DNA from: Mesorhizobium loti CJ3sym
GTDB lineage: Bacteria > Pseudomonadota > Alphaproteobacteria > Rhizobiales > Rhizobiaceae
Direction of reading: 5' to 3'
DNA: 64,000 bases
Assembly: GCF_000472785.1 (NCBI RefSeq)
Contig: NZ_AXAL01000007.1
Coordinates: 186,001-250,000 of the forward strand
Below are positions 42,895 through 52,678 of the stretch, piece by piece; position 1 is the stretch's first letter; every line of letters starts with the position of its first letter. The notes under the pieces are model-generated. The model ran no database searches. It saw nothing but the letters and a program-made list of their open reading frames with translations, and had not been told where the DNA came from. A program made the position numbers and the translations under genes.

Positions 42895-44298
42895 GTGTTC
42901 CTTTCGGTTTTCGACCTGTTCAAGATCGGCATCGGTCCTTCGAGCTCGCACACGATGGGGCCGATGACGGCGGCCTCGCGTTTCCTGGACGAAATCCTCA
43001 ATGGCGACTGGCCGCGGCCGGCTGGCGTCAAGGTCGACGGGCTGGGCGCCAGCCTGCACGGCTCGCTTGCCTATACCGGCATCGGCCACGGCAGTGATCG
43101 CGCCGTCGTGCTCGGCCTTGCCGGCCTGACACCGCAGACTGTCGATCCCGACCAGGCTGATGGCATTGCCAGCCTCATCGCTGCTGAAAGGCGCATTTCG
43201 CCTCCCGGCCATCCCTCTTATCGCTTCGACCCGGCCACCGATCTGGTGCTAGACCGCAAGACGCCGCTTACCGGTCATGCCAACGGCATGGCTTTCTACG
43301 CCTACGATTCCGCCGGCCGTCTGCTGCTCAAGCGCATCTATTATTCGATCGGTGGCGGCTTCGTGGTTTCGGAAGAAGAGCTGCAGCGGATGAAGGCCAA
43401 GGGCTCGGTGACGACCGAAGGCAGACGAGTGCCCTATCCCTTCAAGAACGCGGTCGAGATGCTGAAGATGGCGGCCAGGAGCGGCCTTTCCATCGCCGAG
43501 ATGAAGCGCGTCAACGAGGAAACGCAGATGTCGCGCGAGGAGCTCGACTCCGGCCTCGACGCCATCTGGGTTGCGATGAAGAGCTGCATCGACCGCGGCC
43601 TGTCGCAGGACGGCATCATGCCGGGCGGGCTGAAGGTCCGGCGCCGTGCGCGCATGCTGCACGACAAGCTGCAGGAACAGTGGCAGCAGAACAAACCCAA
43701 TCCGTTGCTCGCCAATGACTGGCTGTCGATCTACGCCATGGCCGTCAACGAGGAGAATGCGGCCGGCGGCCGCGTCGTCACCGCGCCGACCAACGGGGCC
43801 GCCGGCACTCTGCCGGCAGTGCTGCGTTACTGGCTGCATTTCCATCCCGAGGCCGACCAGCCGAGCATCCGCGACTTCCTGCTGACGGCCGCCGCTATCG
43901 GCGGCATCATCAAGACCAATGCGTCGATCTCGGGCGCCGAGGTCGGCTGCCAGGGCGAAGTAGGGTCCGCCTCGGCAATGGCCGCGGCCGGCCTGTGCGC
44001 TGTCATGGGCGGCACGCCGATGCAGGTCGAGAACGCCGCCGAGATCGCGCTCGAACACCATCTCGGCATGACCTGCGATCCGGTCGGCGGGCTGGTCCAG
44101 GTGCCGTGCATCGAGCGCAATGCGCTCGGCGCGGTCAAGGCGGTGACGGCCGCGTCACTGGCGATCAAGGGCGACGGCGTCCATTTCGTGCCGCTCGACG
44201 CCGCGATCGAGACCATGCGCCAGACCGGCCTCGACATGAACGAGAAGTACAAGGAGACCAGCCTTGGCGGTCTTGCGGTCAACGTCGTGGAATGCTGA
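42895..44298 (+). CDS. sdaA: L-serine ammonia-lyase (iron-sulfur L-serine dehydratase)
   Basis: The enzyme turns L-serine into pyruvate and ammonia. The 467-residue single-chain protein opens [26 protein letters not shown], the phosphate-like substrate loop of the beta domain. Three cluster-binding Cys lie in [25 protein letters not shown] and [11 protein letters not shown] used GTG 42895 with GTGGAGAC upstream; the open frame extends far earlier but overlaps DUF599 in antisense. No serine transporter adjoins it. Confidence 0.93.
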   Translation: MFLSVFDLFKIGIGPSSSHTMGPMTAASRFLDEILNGDWPRPAGVKVDGLGASLHGSLAYTGIGHGSDRAVVLGLAGLTPQTVDPDQADGIASLIAAERRISPPGHPSYRFDPATDLVLDRKTPLTGHANGMAFYAYDSAGRLLLKRIYYSIGGGFVVSEEELQRMKAKGSVTTEGRRVPYPFKNAVEMLKMAARSGLSIAEMKRVNEETQMSREELDSGLDAIWVAMKSCIDRGLSQDGIMPGGLKVRRRARMLHDKLQEQWQQNKPNPLLANDWLSIYAMAVNEENAAGGRVVTAPTNGAAGTLPAVLRYWLHFHPEADQPSIRDFLLTAAAIGGIIKTNASISGAEVGCQGEVGSASAMAAAGLCAVMGGTPMQVENAAEIALEHHLGMTCDPVGGLVQVPCIERNALGAVKAVTAASLAIKGDGVHFVPLDAAIETMRQTGLDMNEKYKETSLGGLAVNVVEC

Positions 44299-44329
44299 GG
44301 GACTCACCGACAAGTGGCGGCGGTCCCGA

Positions 44330-45901
44330 TCACGGGATGCGGTCAGCGGGATAGTCCTTGCCGTCCTGATGGATGGTCAATCGCTGAGCGTCGGTTGAGC
44401 CGTCCGTTTCGAAGGTGAAGACGGAATCGAACGCGGTCGTAAAGAAATCCCGGTCGCTTTGTGGGAACAGCTCGAATTTTGCCTGTCCTGTCGCCTGCGA
44501 AAACAAATTCCCCCCCTCATTCGAAATATGCAGGACCATGGTAGGGCTCAGTCGATAATTTCCAGTCAATCGATCCAGGAGCTTTGGATCGACCGCGACC
44601 AATGTCCGCACTTTGCGAACCCAGTCCGGCCATTGGTACTCGGCGGCAATGCTTTGCATGATCTCCGCAACCAGCACGTCGCCCTGGTCGCCATTTGTCA
44701 TCACGACGGCGCCGTCGCCCGTTTCATAGGTGATCATCGAATTTATGAAACCCGCATTCACGCCGTCATGGCCAAAACGCCGATGTGGTGGCGAACCACG
44801 GATGACAGGACCCAGCCCGTAGTTCCCAAGCCCGGGCGTCAGCATTTGTATCGCCGCTGGCTGGGACAGCACCGGCATCGGCCGGCCTGCCCAGGCGTCC
44901 AGCAAGGCTAGGTCGAAGCGGGCCAGATCGGCTGGCGTCGTCCACAATCCAGCCGCGGCCAGTTCGGGATAGGTGTGTGGCCCACCGGCAACCGGATCAC
45001 CGCTTGCCTTGTGTGGCATCGCTGCGTCGCGAAGGTCAGCGGCGGGCAAGGGTTGGTGATAGAAGCTGCGGGTCATTCCAAGCGGACGAAGCACTGTCTC
45101 GTCCAGCAATTTAGCAAATGGCTTGCCGGTGACGTCGATGAGCAGCTGCTGCACGATCGTGTAGCCGCCGCCGGAATAGCGAAAACTTTTGCCAGGCTGC
45201 TGATCGACGACAATGGGAGGACTGTTCGCCGGCGGAGCACCATTCAAGACCTCGAGGAGAGAAGGGATCGCTGTCGCTGTCTCATACCCGGCAAAGCCAT
45301 GTACGGTCGCCCCGGCGGAGTGGCTGAGCAATTGGCGAAGAGTGACCTTCGTTTCGTCGGTGTACGAATTCGCCGGAACTTTCCAGCTCTTCAAGTACGA
45401 GTTTACGTCCGCATCGAGGTCAAGTTTTCCTGCCTGAACCAACGCTAGCACGGCCATTGCTGCGACCGGCTTGCTGATCGATCCCGCCTGAAAGAGCGTT
45501 TCCGGTCCAACCGGCGGCCCCCCGTTCGCTGTAACGCCAAAGCCGCGCGCCCATTCTATCGTCCCATTGTGGATGACCGCGATGCTGACGCCGGGAACGT
45601 GTAGCGCCTCCATCCGGTCCCGCAATGTGGCATGGGGCTGGCCGGCAAATCCAATTTGAGGCCGCAGCCCGGCAAGAACTCGCTGAATGCGTCCCTCGAT
45701 ATCCGCGTCGGATGCCGGCATCGGAGATTTTCCATTGGGTGCGGAAGATCCGCCATGCGCCTTCGCTGTGATGGCCGACACGACAAGCGTTGCCACCAAA
45801 AGCACGTTGCGCCGGTTCGGCCCATTTCGTTCTCGACGGTATGCCAAGATGACGATCGCTCCGTAAAGCGTCAGCATAGCGATGGTGACGGGCATGGCCA
45901 C
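44330..45901 (-). CDS. Serine hydrolase of the beta-lactamase / class C PBP-like fold
   Basis: The 523-residue protein starts with one or two hydrophobic segments ([31 protein letters not shown]), then a serine hydrolase domain with the nucleophile in [12 protein letters not shown] (S141-x-x-K144), a tyrosine motif [10 protein letters not shown], and [11 protein letters not shown] as the third box. Proteins of this layout hydrolyse esters or peptides; resistance is not implied. A lipocalin-like C-terminal domain seems to follow. The gene looks AT-richer than its neighbours, which may mean later acquisition. It converges on sdaA. Confidence 0.85.
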   Translation of the reverse strand: MAMPVTIAMLTLYGAIVILAYRRERNGPNRRNVLLVATLVVSAITAKAHGGSSAPNGKSPMPASDADIEGRIQRVLAGLRPQIGFAGQPHATLRDRMEALHVPGVSIAVIHNGTIEWARGFGVTANGGPPVGPETLFQAGSISKPVAAMAVLALVQAGKLDLDADVNSYLKSWKVPANSYTDETKVTLRQLLSHSAGATVHGFAGYETATAIPSLLEVLNGAPPANSPPIVVDQQPGKSFRYSGGGYTIVQQLLIDVTGKPFAKLLDETVLRPLGMTRSFYHQPLPAADLRDAAMPHKASGDPVAGGPHTYPELAAAGLWTTPADLARFDLALLDAWAGRPMPVLSQPAAIQMLTPGLGNYGLGPVIRGSPPHRRFGHDGVNAGFINSMITYETGDGAVVMTNGDQGDVLVAEIMQSIAAEYQWPDWVRKVRTLVAVDPKLLDRLTGNYRLSPTMVLHISNEGGNLFSQATGQAKFELFPQSDRDFFTTAFDSVFTFETDGSTDAQRLTIHQDGKDYPADRIP

Positions 45902-45995
45902 CGTATTTCTGCACGCTCCACGGGTCGGCTCACCGGCACTGTGGAGAAGTCCGGCAGGCCGTTGACGTCGCGGCGCTCCGGACTAACCTTAGCGA

Positions 45996-46433
45996 ATGGC
46001 TCTCAATCTGCTAAAACTGTGCGTCGGCTGCGACAGCGTCGAGGATCTCGAGGAATGGATCGAGTTTCGTCTCGATGAACGGCGCCGGGCCGGTGAACCG
46101 GCCGAACACTGGCACACCACGCGCATGGTGCCGACGCGGGGCGCCGAAATCATCGATGGCGGTTCGCTCTACTGGGTGGTCAAGGGCAACGTGCAATGTC
46201 GCCAGTTGATCACCGAGATCCGGCCGTTCACCGACGACGATGGCATCGGTCGCTGCCACCTGATGCTCGACCCACAAGTCGTGCGCACCGATTGGCAGCC
46301 GCGCCGGGCTTTTCAGGGCTGGCGCTACCTGAAACCGTCGGATGCACCGGTCGATCTCGGCAAGGGCAAGGCGGGGCTGATCGAAATGCCGCCGAAACTC
46401 AGGCGTGAGCTTGCCGATCTCGGTCTGCTGTAG
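45996..46433 (+). CDS. DUF1489 family protein
   Basis: The 145-residue protein opens LNLLKLCVGCDSVEDLEEWIE and continues HTTRMVPTRGAEIIDGGSLYWVVKGNVQCRQLI, which I recognise as DUF1489, a small alphaproteobacterial family without an assigned function. No signal peptide or membrane segment. It diverges from the serine hydrolase with a 94-bp gap that should hold both promoters. Confidence 0.85.
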   Translation: MALNLLKLCVGCDSVEDLEEWIEFRLDERRRAGEPAEHWHTTRMVPTRGAEIIDGGSLYWVVKGNVQCRQLITEIRPFTDDDGIGRCHLMLDPQVVRTDWQPRRAFQGWRYLKPSDAPVDLGKGKAGLIEMPPKLRRELADLGLL

Positions 46434-46696
46434 GTTATCGCGCAGCAGCGTCGCATGTTCGTGCGCGGGCTTTCTCTGGCCCTCAATCTTGCTTCGCGCT
46501 GGACTTGCAAGCGGCGAGACAACGCCACATCTTGAAATTCATGCCCCATGGAAAGCTGTCGAAATCGGCAAAGGGCTGCTGCGTTGGTCGAGCCGGATCG
46601 CAAGGCGGCCCTCTTCCGGTCCCCGAGGCCAGAAAAAGTGTTTGATGAAATGACGCGGTTATCCCAACGTTCAGGAGATCCGCGAGGCGGTGGGAA

Positions 46697-47398
46697 ATGC
46701 TAGGCGCAATTATCGTTCTGGTTGCATTGCTGTTGGTGCTGCTGAGCGTAGCCACCGCGTTTTTGCGTGCCGATCCGGCAAGGCTCGCAAATGGAACGAG
46801 GACGGCTGGGCCGATCCTGTTGGCTCTGGTTGGCGGCGCGGTGCTTCTGGTTGGCCGAAGCGGGATCGGCGGCGTCATGCTGTTCGTGGCAATCGGCTGG
46901 TATGCCGCCACGCGCACAAACCGGCCTGATGCCAGGCTGGCGCCCGGAAAACGCTCAACGGTGCGGACGGCAGCGCTCGAAATGGAGCTGGACCACGATA
47001 CGGGCGGCCTCGAAGGGCTTGTTCTGGCCGGCCGCCACGACGGCAAGATGCTTGGCGCGATGGGTCTTGCGGAGTTGCAGCATCTCTACCGCGAGCTCTC
47101 CGGCGACGCGGAGAGCCGCCAGTTGCTAGAGACGTATCTTGACGGCAGATTTCCCGTCTGGCGCAAAAACACTGAGGCGAACGGTGGCGAAGGGCTGGGT
47201 GTTGCGCCAGGTCCGGGCGCCATGACTAAGGAGGAGGCCTACAAGGTCCTTGGTCTTGAAGCGGGGGCCGCCGCGGCGGATGTCCGCAAGGCGCACCGCC
47301 GCCTGATGCAGCGCCTGCACCCCGATATCGGCGGTACGTCTTTCCTGGCGGCGCGAATCAACGAAGCCAAGGACGTCTTGCTCTCCAACCACAACTAG
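46697..47398 (+). CDS. Membrane-anchored J-domain protein
   Basis: The 233-residue protein has two N-terminal membrane segments (IIVLVALLLVLLSVATAFL and ILLALVGGAVLLVG.. to LFVAIGWYAA), a middle cytoplasmic part, and a C-terminal J domain, MTKEEAYKVLGLEAGAAAADVRKAHRRLMQRLHPDIGGTSF. The essential His-Pro-Asp is present. The layout resembles Tim14/DjlA-type J proteins, which recruit DnaK to the membrane. Partner and client are unknown. Confidence 0.85.
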   Translation: MLGAIIVLVALLLVLLSVATAFLRADPARLANGTRTAGPILLALVGGAVLLVGRSGIGGVMLFVAIGWYAATRTNRPDARLAPGKRSTVRTAALEMELDHDTGGLEGLVLAGRHDGKMLGAMGLAELQHLYRELSGDAESRQLLETYLDGRFPVWRKNTEANGGEGLGVAPGPGAMTKEEAYKVLGLEAGAAAADVRKAHRRLMQRLHPDIGGTSFLAARINEAKDVLLSNHN

Positions 47399-47436
47399 TC
47401 TCCTTCGACGCAAAAATTTTCCGGGAGATCGCTTCC

Positions 47437-47461
47437 ACGCCGTCCTATTGCTGGACGGCGT
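47437..47461. terminator. Hairpin at the end of the D,D-carboxypeptidase gene
   Basis: ACGCCGTCC (47437-47445) pairs perfectly with GGACGGCGT (47453-47461) around a seven-base loop that includes the stop codon. No T tract follows at once; AATTTTTG comes 30 bases later on the minus strand. It may slow or end transcription between the converging genes. Confidence 0.4.
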
Positions 47462-48896
47462 AGCACGAGATTTTCTTCTTCTTCAAAGCGGTGCAGGCCT
47501 TCCAGGCGGCGTCCTTCGAACCAAAGCCGCCGAAGCGGGCGCGATAATAGGTGAGCCCGTCCTTGTCGAAGGCGACGGTGAAACCGGCAGCATCGGCCAG
47601 CACCTTGGGCGCCTGTTTGCTGGTCTTGTCGAGGAAGGCCTGGGCCTCGGACTGCTTCGGCGAGGAGGCGACCTGAATGGCCCAGCCCGACGGGACCGAA
47701 GCGGTGTTGACCGGATCGACAGCCGGCGCGGGCTCGGCATAGGCGGATACGACCTGGGCGGTGGCGACCTTGGGGGCGGAGACGATGACCGTCTTCACCT
47801 TCTTTGCCGGGACAACCAGCTTGGGTGCTTCGGCCTCGGCGCTCTCTTCGTCGTCACTGTCGCCCTGCGCAACGGGCGTGTCTTCGGCGACGGCTGCGTC
47901 TTCGGCAACGGCTGTGTCGTCGGCGCTGGCTACCGCCACCGGCTTGTCATCCGGGGTCGGCGCGTCGTGCTTGGGCAGGAGAACCTTGGCAAGCGCCTTG
48001 ATCGGATTTCCGCGATCAGCGTCAGCATCGGCGACCAGGGCGCCACCGCCGCGGGTCGATGCCCTTGGCATGTAGGTGTTGATCAGGCCTGCCATCTGGT
48101 TGTCGCGGCTGCCGCCCGACGTGCCGCCCATGACAACGGCGACGAGGCGGCGGTTGCCGTCATTAACCGACGAGACGAGGTTGAAGCCGGAGGCGCGGGT
48201 GTAGCCGGTCTTGATGCCGTCGACGCCCTTGATGCGTCCCAGCAAACGGTTGTGACCATTGATGCGCTGGCGGCCATAGAGAAAGGAGCGCTGCGAGAAA
48301 TAGCCGTAGTACTGGGGGAAATGCTCGCGCAGTGCGATGCCGAGCGTCGCCATATCGCGCGCGGTGGTGAACTGGCCGGGGTCGGGCAGGCCGTTGGCGT
48401 TGCGGAAGACGGTGCCGTTCATGCCCAGTGCCCGCGCCTTGGCGGTCATCATGCGGGCAAAAGTGGTTTCGTTGCCACCAAGCATTTCACCAAGCGCTGT
48501 GGCAGAGTCGTTCGCCGACTTGGTGACGATCGACAGGATGGCGGTGTCGACGGTGACAGAACCGCCCGGCTTTACACCGAGCTTCGTCGGCGCCTCGGCG
48601 GAAGCGTGGGCTGAAAACACGACTGGCGAGTTCCTGCTGATCTTGCCCTTCGCCAGAGCCTCGAACGTCAGGTAAAGCGTCATCATCTTGGTCAGTGACG
48701 CCGGATAGCGCCTGCCGTTGGCATCCGCCGAGTACAGCACCTTGCCAGTCTTGGCGTCCACGACGATGGCCGCCGGCCGCGCTGCCAATGACGAGGCGAC
48801 GTCAGCGCAAACAACTGTCAACGCCAAGGCGAAGACCATGATCGCTTTGAGGGGGGAAGTGGATTTGGAAACGATGCCCAACAACGCCTTACGCAC
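47445..48896 (-). CDS. D-alanyl-D-alanine carboxypeptidase with C-terminal SPOR domain
   Basis: This penicillin-binding protein trims the terminal D-Ala of peptidoglycan. After a signal sequence (LKAIMVFALALTVVCADVASSLA) come the three active-site boxes: SLTK 67-70, SAN 127-129 and KTG 229-231. An acidic Ala/Glu-rich linker follows, then a SPOR domain (WAIQVASSPKQSEAQAFLDKTSKQAPKVL to the end), which binds denuded septal glycan. The 483-residue form uses GTG 48896, eight bases after AAGGG; upstream TTG is less likely. SPOR suggests a septal role. Confidence 0.92.
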   Translation of the reverse strand: MRKALLGIVSKSTSPLKAIMVFALALTVVCADVASSLAARPAAIVVDAKTGKVLYSADANGRRYPASLTKMMTLYLTFEALAKGKISRNSPVVFSAHASAEAPTKLGVKPGGSVTVDTAILSIVTKSANDSATALGEMLGGNETTFARMMTAKARALGMNGTVFRNANGLPDPGQFTTARDMATLGIALREHFPQYYGYFSQRSFLYGRQRINGHNRLLGRIKGVDGIKTGYTRASGFNLVSSVNDGNRRLVAVVMGGTSGGSRDNQMAGLINTYMPRASTRGGGALVADADADRGNPIKALAKVLLPKHDAPTPDDKPVAVASADDTAVAEDAAVAEDTPVAQGDSDDEESAEAEAPKLVVPAKKVKTVIVSAPKVATAQVVSAYAEPAPAVDPVNTASVPSGWAIQVASSPKQSEAQAFLDKTSKQAPKVLADAAGFTVAFDKDGLTYYRARFGGFGSKDAAWKACTALKKKKISCYAVQQ

Positions 48897-48976
48897 TGAT
48901 ACTACCCTTGAATTCTTCGTTGCGTTGGAGGCGGCAAAGGGTCCTGCCTCACTTGCAGCCAAGCTAGCCGGGCAGC

Positions 48977-48999
48977 GTTACCAATCCGTTTATGGTAAC
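48977..48999. promoter_or_regulatory. Inverted repeat upstream of the D,D-carboxypeptidase
   Basis: GTTACCA (48977-48983) and TGGTAAC (48993-48999) are exact inverses nine bases apart, 81 bp before the start on the minus strand. An operator is possible; the regulator is unknown. Confidence 0.4.
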
Positions 49000-49092
49000 C
49001 GTCGCGTTCACCATTTTCTTCGGGCTTGAAACTCACTTTATTTGATTTTTAGCCATTGCCTGCGCAGGCGGGCCCCGCACGCCGGCGAAATA

Positions 49093-49134
49093 TTGACTTT
49101 TGTGCGGCGCACAATATATTATCGTGCATTGCAC
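49093..49134 (+). promoter_or_regulatory. Phasin promoter with two palindromic operators
   Basis: A promoter is visible as TTGACT (49093-49098), 16 bases, TATATT (49115-49120). The spacer holds the palindrome TTGTGCGGCGCACAA (49100-49114), and GTGCATTGCAC (49124-49134) follows the -10 box. TGC-rich palindromes at phasin promoters are the known binding sites of PhaR-type repressors, so a PhaR operator is the best reading. Confidence 0.65.
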
Positions 49135-49181
49135 AAGGGCGCCCCGGAGAAGGACGCCACAACCGTCAAGGGAATCGTGAA

Positions 49182-49511
49182 ATGACCCAGACCTATGAGG
49201 ACTTCAGCAAATACGGCAAGGAATTTGCCGATACCGGATTGAAGAGCTTCGCTTCGCTCTCCAAGGGCGCGCAGGCGATCGCGACCGAGGCCGGCGAATA
49301 CACCAAGAAGAGCTTCGAAGCCGGCAGCGCCACTGTCGAGAAGCTGTTCTCGGCTAAGTCGCTGGACAAGGCGATCGAGATTCACACAGACTATGCCAAG
49401 CAGTCCTACGAGGCGTTCGTCGCAGAGGCCACCAAGATTGGCGACCTCTATGCCGAACTCGCCAAGGAAGCCTACAAGCCGTTCGAATCGATTGTTGCCA
49501 AGGCGAAGTAA
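49182..49511 (+). CDS. Phasin family protein
   Basis: Phasins coat polyhydroxybutyrate granules. The 109-residue, fully helical protein runs from MTQTYEDFSKYGKEFADTG through KGAQAIATEAGEYTKKSFEAGSATVEKLFSAKSLDKAIEI to YAELAKEAYKPFESIVAKAK, the standard phasin 2 pattern. I chose ATG 49182, behind AAGGGAATCGTGA; the open frame extends upstream through the promoter. Two palindromes in the promoter suggest repression when no polymer is present. A strong terminator follows. Confidence 0.92.
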   Translation: MTQTYEDFSKYGKEFADTGLKSFASLSKGAQAIATEAGEYTKKSFEAGSATVEKLFSAKSLDKAIEIHTDYAKQSYEAFVAEATKIGDLYAELAKEAYKPFESIVAKAK

Positions 49512-49576
49512 TTTCGCCCGGGCGACCTAGTTTCGCCTGACAGTTCCAAATCCGGCCCTTTGGGTCCGGGAAAAAA

Positions 49577-49606
49577 CCCGGTCGCGGAAGCGCGGCCGGG
49601 TTTTTT
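49577..49606 (+). terminator. Intrinsic terminator after the phasin gene
   Basis: CCCGGTCGCG (49577-49586) pairs with CGCGGCCGGG (49591-49600) around GAAG, with one G-T pair, then six T. Six A precede the stem, so it could act in both directions. Confidence 0.93.
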
Positions 49607-49768
49607 CATGTGAATTTTCCCCTGGGAACCGCGTACTGCTTCACGATTGCGAAAATCCGCCAAGTTTGGTCACCTAGCCATATTGTCAGCTAACCAGAAG
49701 GGCTTAAAATCGTCCATCGAACACCTACATGTCGAACTCGCATGAGGATTCGAAAGAGGCAGGATTAC

Positions 49769-50137
49769 GTGACGATCGATTTGACTGCCACGAGACAAGT
49801 GGCGCGGATGGCAAACGGCGGCGGCGACGGCAATGAAGCCGGCCGCGGGACCGCCGTCATCACGCGCACCAAAACCAAGACCAAGAAGCCCAGCCTTTAC
49901 CGGGTCCTCATCCTCAACGACGACTACACTCCGATGGAGTTCGTGGTTCACGTGCTGGAGCGTTTTTTCCAGAAGGACCGCGAAGCCGCCACACGCATCA
50001 TGCTTCATGTTCACAATCATGGGGTGGGCGAGTGCGGGGTCTATACATTCGAGGTGGCCGAGACCAAAGTGTCTCAGGTCATGGATTTCGCCCGACAGAA
50101 TCAGCATCCGCTGCAATGCGTGATGGAGAAGAAGTGA
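49769..50137 (+). CDS. clpS: Clp protease adaptor ClpS
   Basis: ClpS brings proteins with destabilising N-terminal residues to ClpAP. The core reads [83 protein letters not shown], in which Asn-Asp and the His-x-x-His part form the N-degron pocket. The start is uncertain: GTG 49769 follows AGGCAGGA by five bases and gives 122 residues; ATG 49742 and ATG 49808 are alternatives. clpA follows by six bases. Confidence 0.92.
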   Translation: MTIDLTATRQVARMANGGGDGNEAGRGTAVITRTKTKTKKPSLYRVLILNDDYTPMEFVVHVLERFFQKDREAATRIMLHVHNHGVGECGVYTFEVAETKVSQVMDFARQNQHPLQCVMEKK

Positions 50138-50143
50138 GGTAAC

Positions 50144-52615
50144 ATGCCGGCTTTCTCCCAAGGCCTGGAAAAGGCGCTTCACCAGGCGCTGACGCTCGCC
50201 AATGAGCGGCACCACGAATACGCAACCCTTGAACACCTGCTGCTCGCGCTGATCGACGACACCGAGGCGGCCGCCGTCATGCGCGCCTGCAACGTCGATC
50301 TCGACGAGTTGAAGCACACTGTTCTCACCTATATCGACACAGAGCTGGACAACCTCGTCACCGGTTACGACGAGGATTCCAAGCCGACCGCCGGCTTCCA
50401 GCGCGTCATTCAACGCGCGGTAATCCATGTGCAGTCGTCGGGCCGCGAGGAAGTGTCGGGCGCCAACGTGCTCGTCGCCATCTTCGCCGAGCGCGAAAGC
50501 CATGCCGCCTATTTCCTGCAGGAACAGCAGATGACCCGTTACGACGCGGTCAACTACATCTCGCACGGCATCGCCAAGCGCCCGGGCGCATCGGAAACGC
50601 GCTCGCCGCGCGGCGCCGACGACGAACAGGGCAATGGCCAGAACGGCTCGGAGCCACAAGAAGAGGGCGGCAAGAAGAAGCAGCAGCAGGATGCGCTGAC
50701 CGCTTACTGCGTCAATCTCAACAACAAGGCCAAGGCCGGCAAGATCGATCCGCTGATCGGCCGCGAGAGCGAGATCAACCGCACCATCCAGGTGCTGTGC
50801 CGCCGCTCCAAGAACAACCCGCTCTATGTCGGTGATCCCGGCGTCGGTAAGACGGCGATCGCCGAAGGGTTGGCCAAGCGCATTGTCGAGGGCGATGTTC
50901 CCGAAGTGCTGCACAACGCCACCATCTTCGCGCTCGACATGGGTACGCTGCTGGCCGGCACACGCTATCGCGGTGATTTCGAGGAACGGCTGAAGCAGGT
51001 CGTCAAGGAGCTCGAGGATTACCCGGGTGCGGTGCTGTTCATCGACGAGATCCACACGGTGATCGGCGCAGGCGCGACATCGGGCGGCGCCATGGACGCG
51101 TCGAACCTGCTGAAGCCGGCGCTATCTTCGGGTGCGATCCGCTGCATCGGCTCGACCACCTACAAGGAGTTCCGCCAGTTCTTTGAGAAGGACCGCGCTT
51201 TGGTGCGGCGCTTCCAGAAGATCGACGTGAACGAGCCGACCATCGAGGACGCCATCGAGATCATGAAGGGCCTCAAGCCCTATTATGAGGAATTCCACAA
51301 GGTGAAGTTCACCAACGAGGCAATCAAGGCTTCGGTGGAACTGTCGGCGCGCTACATCAACGACCGCAAGCTGCCGGACAAGGCGATCGACGTGATCGAC
51401 GAGACCGGCGCCTCGCAGATGCTGGTGCCGGAGGCCAAGCGCAAGAAGACGATCGGCATCAAGGAAATCGAAGCGACGATCGCCACCATGGCGCGCATCC
51501 CGCCGAAGACGGTTTCGGCCGATGACGAGAAGGTGCTGCAGGGTCTCGACATAGAGCTGAAGCGCGTCGTCTACGGCCAGGACACAGCGATCAGCGCGCT
51601 GACCTCGGCGATCAAGCTGGCCCGTGCCGGCCTGCGCGAACCGGAAAAGCCGATCGGCTCGTATTTGTTCTCAGGCCCGACCGGCGTCGGCAAGACGGAA
51701 GTCGCCAAGCAACTCGCTGCCTCGCTCGGCGTCGAGCTGATCCGCTTCGACATGTCGGAATATATGGAACGTCACACCGTTTCACGGTTGATCGGCGCGC
51801 CTCCCGGCTATGTCGGCTTCGACCAGGGCGGCCTTTTGACCGACGGCGTCGACCAGCATCCGCACTGCGTGCTGCTGCTGGACGAAGTCGAGAAGGCGCA
51901 TCCGGACCTGTTCAACATCCTGTTGCAGGTCATGGACCACGGCAAGCTGACCGACCACAATGGCAAGCAGATCGACTTCCGCAATGTCATCCTCATCATG
52001 ACCACCAATGCGGGCGCATCCGATGCGCAGCGCGCGGCGATCGGATTCGGTTCGACCAAGCGTGAAGGCGACGATGTCGAGGCGATCAACCGGCTGTTCA
52101 CGCCGGAATTCCGCAACCGTCTCGATGCGATCATACCGTTCGGCTCGCTGCCGGTGCCGGTCATCCATCAGGTCGTGCAGAAGTTCGTCATGCAGCTCGA
52201 GGCCCAACTCTCCGAGCGGGGCGTCACCTTCGACCTGTCGCCGGACGCCATCGCCTGGCTCGCCGACAAGGGCTATGACGAGCGCATGGGTGCCAGGCCG
52301 CTCGGCCGTGTCATCCAGGAACACATCAAGAAGCCGTTGGCCGACGAAGTGCTGTTCGGCAAGCTCAAGAAGGGCGGCACGGTGCGCGTCACCGTCGAGA
52401 AGAAGGAAACCGGTGAGACCGGCCTGAAGCTCGAATCGCTCGCCGACGAAGCGCCTGTCACGCCGAAGAAGGAAGAGCCGGAAGACGCGCCGAAGCCGCC
52501 CAAGGCCGTGGCCAAGAAGCCTGCCGCAAAGAAGCTGGTGGCGCAGAAGCCAGAGCCCAAGGGCAAGGATGGCGGCAAGCGCAGCCTGGTGCCGCAACTG
52601 CCTCGCAAGAGCTGA
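50144..52615 (+). CDS. clpA: ATP-dependent Clp protease ATP-binding subunit ClpA
   Basis: ClpA unfolds substrates and feeds ClpP. The 823-residue protein has a Clp N domain ([36 protein letters not shown]), a first AAA module with Walker [11 protein letters not shown] near residue 230 and Walker [11 protein letters not shown], and a second with [10 protein letters not shown] near 510 and [10 protein letters not shown]. It is about 65 residues longer than the E. coli protein because of a Lys/Pro/Ala-rich tail from about 765. It starts six bases after clpS, so adaptor and unfoldase are made together. clpP is not in the window. Confidence 0.95.
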   Translation: MPAFSQGLEKALHQALTLANERHHEYATLEHLLLALIDDTEAAAVMRACNVDLDELKHTVLTYIDTELDNLVTGYDEDSKPTAGFQRVIQRAVIHVQSSGREEVSGANVLVAIFAERESHAAYFLQEQQMTRYDAVNYISHGIAKRPGASETRSPRGADDEQGNGQNGSEPQEEGGKKKQQQDALTAYCVNLNNKAKAGKIDPLIGRESEINRTIQVLCRRSKNNPLYVGDPGVGKTAIAEGLAKRIVEGDVPEVLHNATIFALDMGTLLAGTRYRGDFEERLKQVVKELEDYPGAVLFIDEIHTVIGAGATSGGAMDASNLLKPALSSGAIRCIGSTTYKEFRQFFEKDRALVRRFQKIDVNEPTIEDAIEIMKGLKPYYEEFHKVKFTNEAIKASVELSARYINDRKLPDKAIDVIDETGASQMLVPEAKRKKTIGIKEIEATIATMARIPPKTVSADDEKVLQGLDIELKRVVYGQDTAISALTSAIKLARAGLREPEKPIGSYLFSGPTGVGKTEVAKQLAASLGVELIRFDMSEYMERHTVSRLIGAPPGYVGFDQGGLLTDGVDQHPHCVLLLDEVEKAHPDLFNILLQVMDHGKLTDHNGKQIDFRNVILIMTTNAGASDAQRAAIGFGSTKREGDDVEAINRLFTPEFRNRLDAIIPFGSLPVPVIHQVVQKFVMQLEAQLSERGVTFDLSPDAIAWLADKGYDERMGARPLGRVIQEHIKKPLADEVLFGKLKKGGTVRVTVEKKETGETGLKLESLADEAPVTPKKEEPEDAPKPPKAVAKKPAAKKLVAQKPEPKGKDGGKRSLVPQLPRKS

Positions 52616-52630
52616 TCAGCACTCACTCAA

Positions 52631-52656
52631 AAAAAGCCCCGGCAACGGGGCTTTTT
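52631..52656 (+). terminator. Intrinsic terminator after clpA
   Basis: AAAAAGCCCCG (52631-52641) pairs with CGGGGCTTTTT (52646-52656) around GCAA. It starts 15 bases after the clpA stop. Confidence 0.95.
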
Positions 52657-52678
52657 CCATTTGGAGAATGGGGTGGCT

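Noticed and set aside
44330..45901. Beta-lactamase
   Set aside because: The boxes fit class C-like serine hydrolases in general; size, membrane segments and the extra C-terminal domain argue against a true beta-lactamase.
46434..46696. Possible gene in the gap before the J-domain protein
   Set aside because: The short frames here lack ribosome-binding sites and family features; I see nothing convincing in this 263-bp gap.
47448..48614. Plus-strand frame of about 388 codons
   Set aside because: Antisense to the D,D-carboxypeptidase, which has all three active-site boxes. The frame is Gly/Arg/His-rich, the usual shadow composition.
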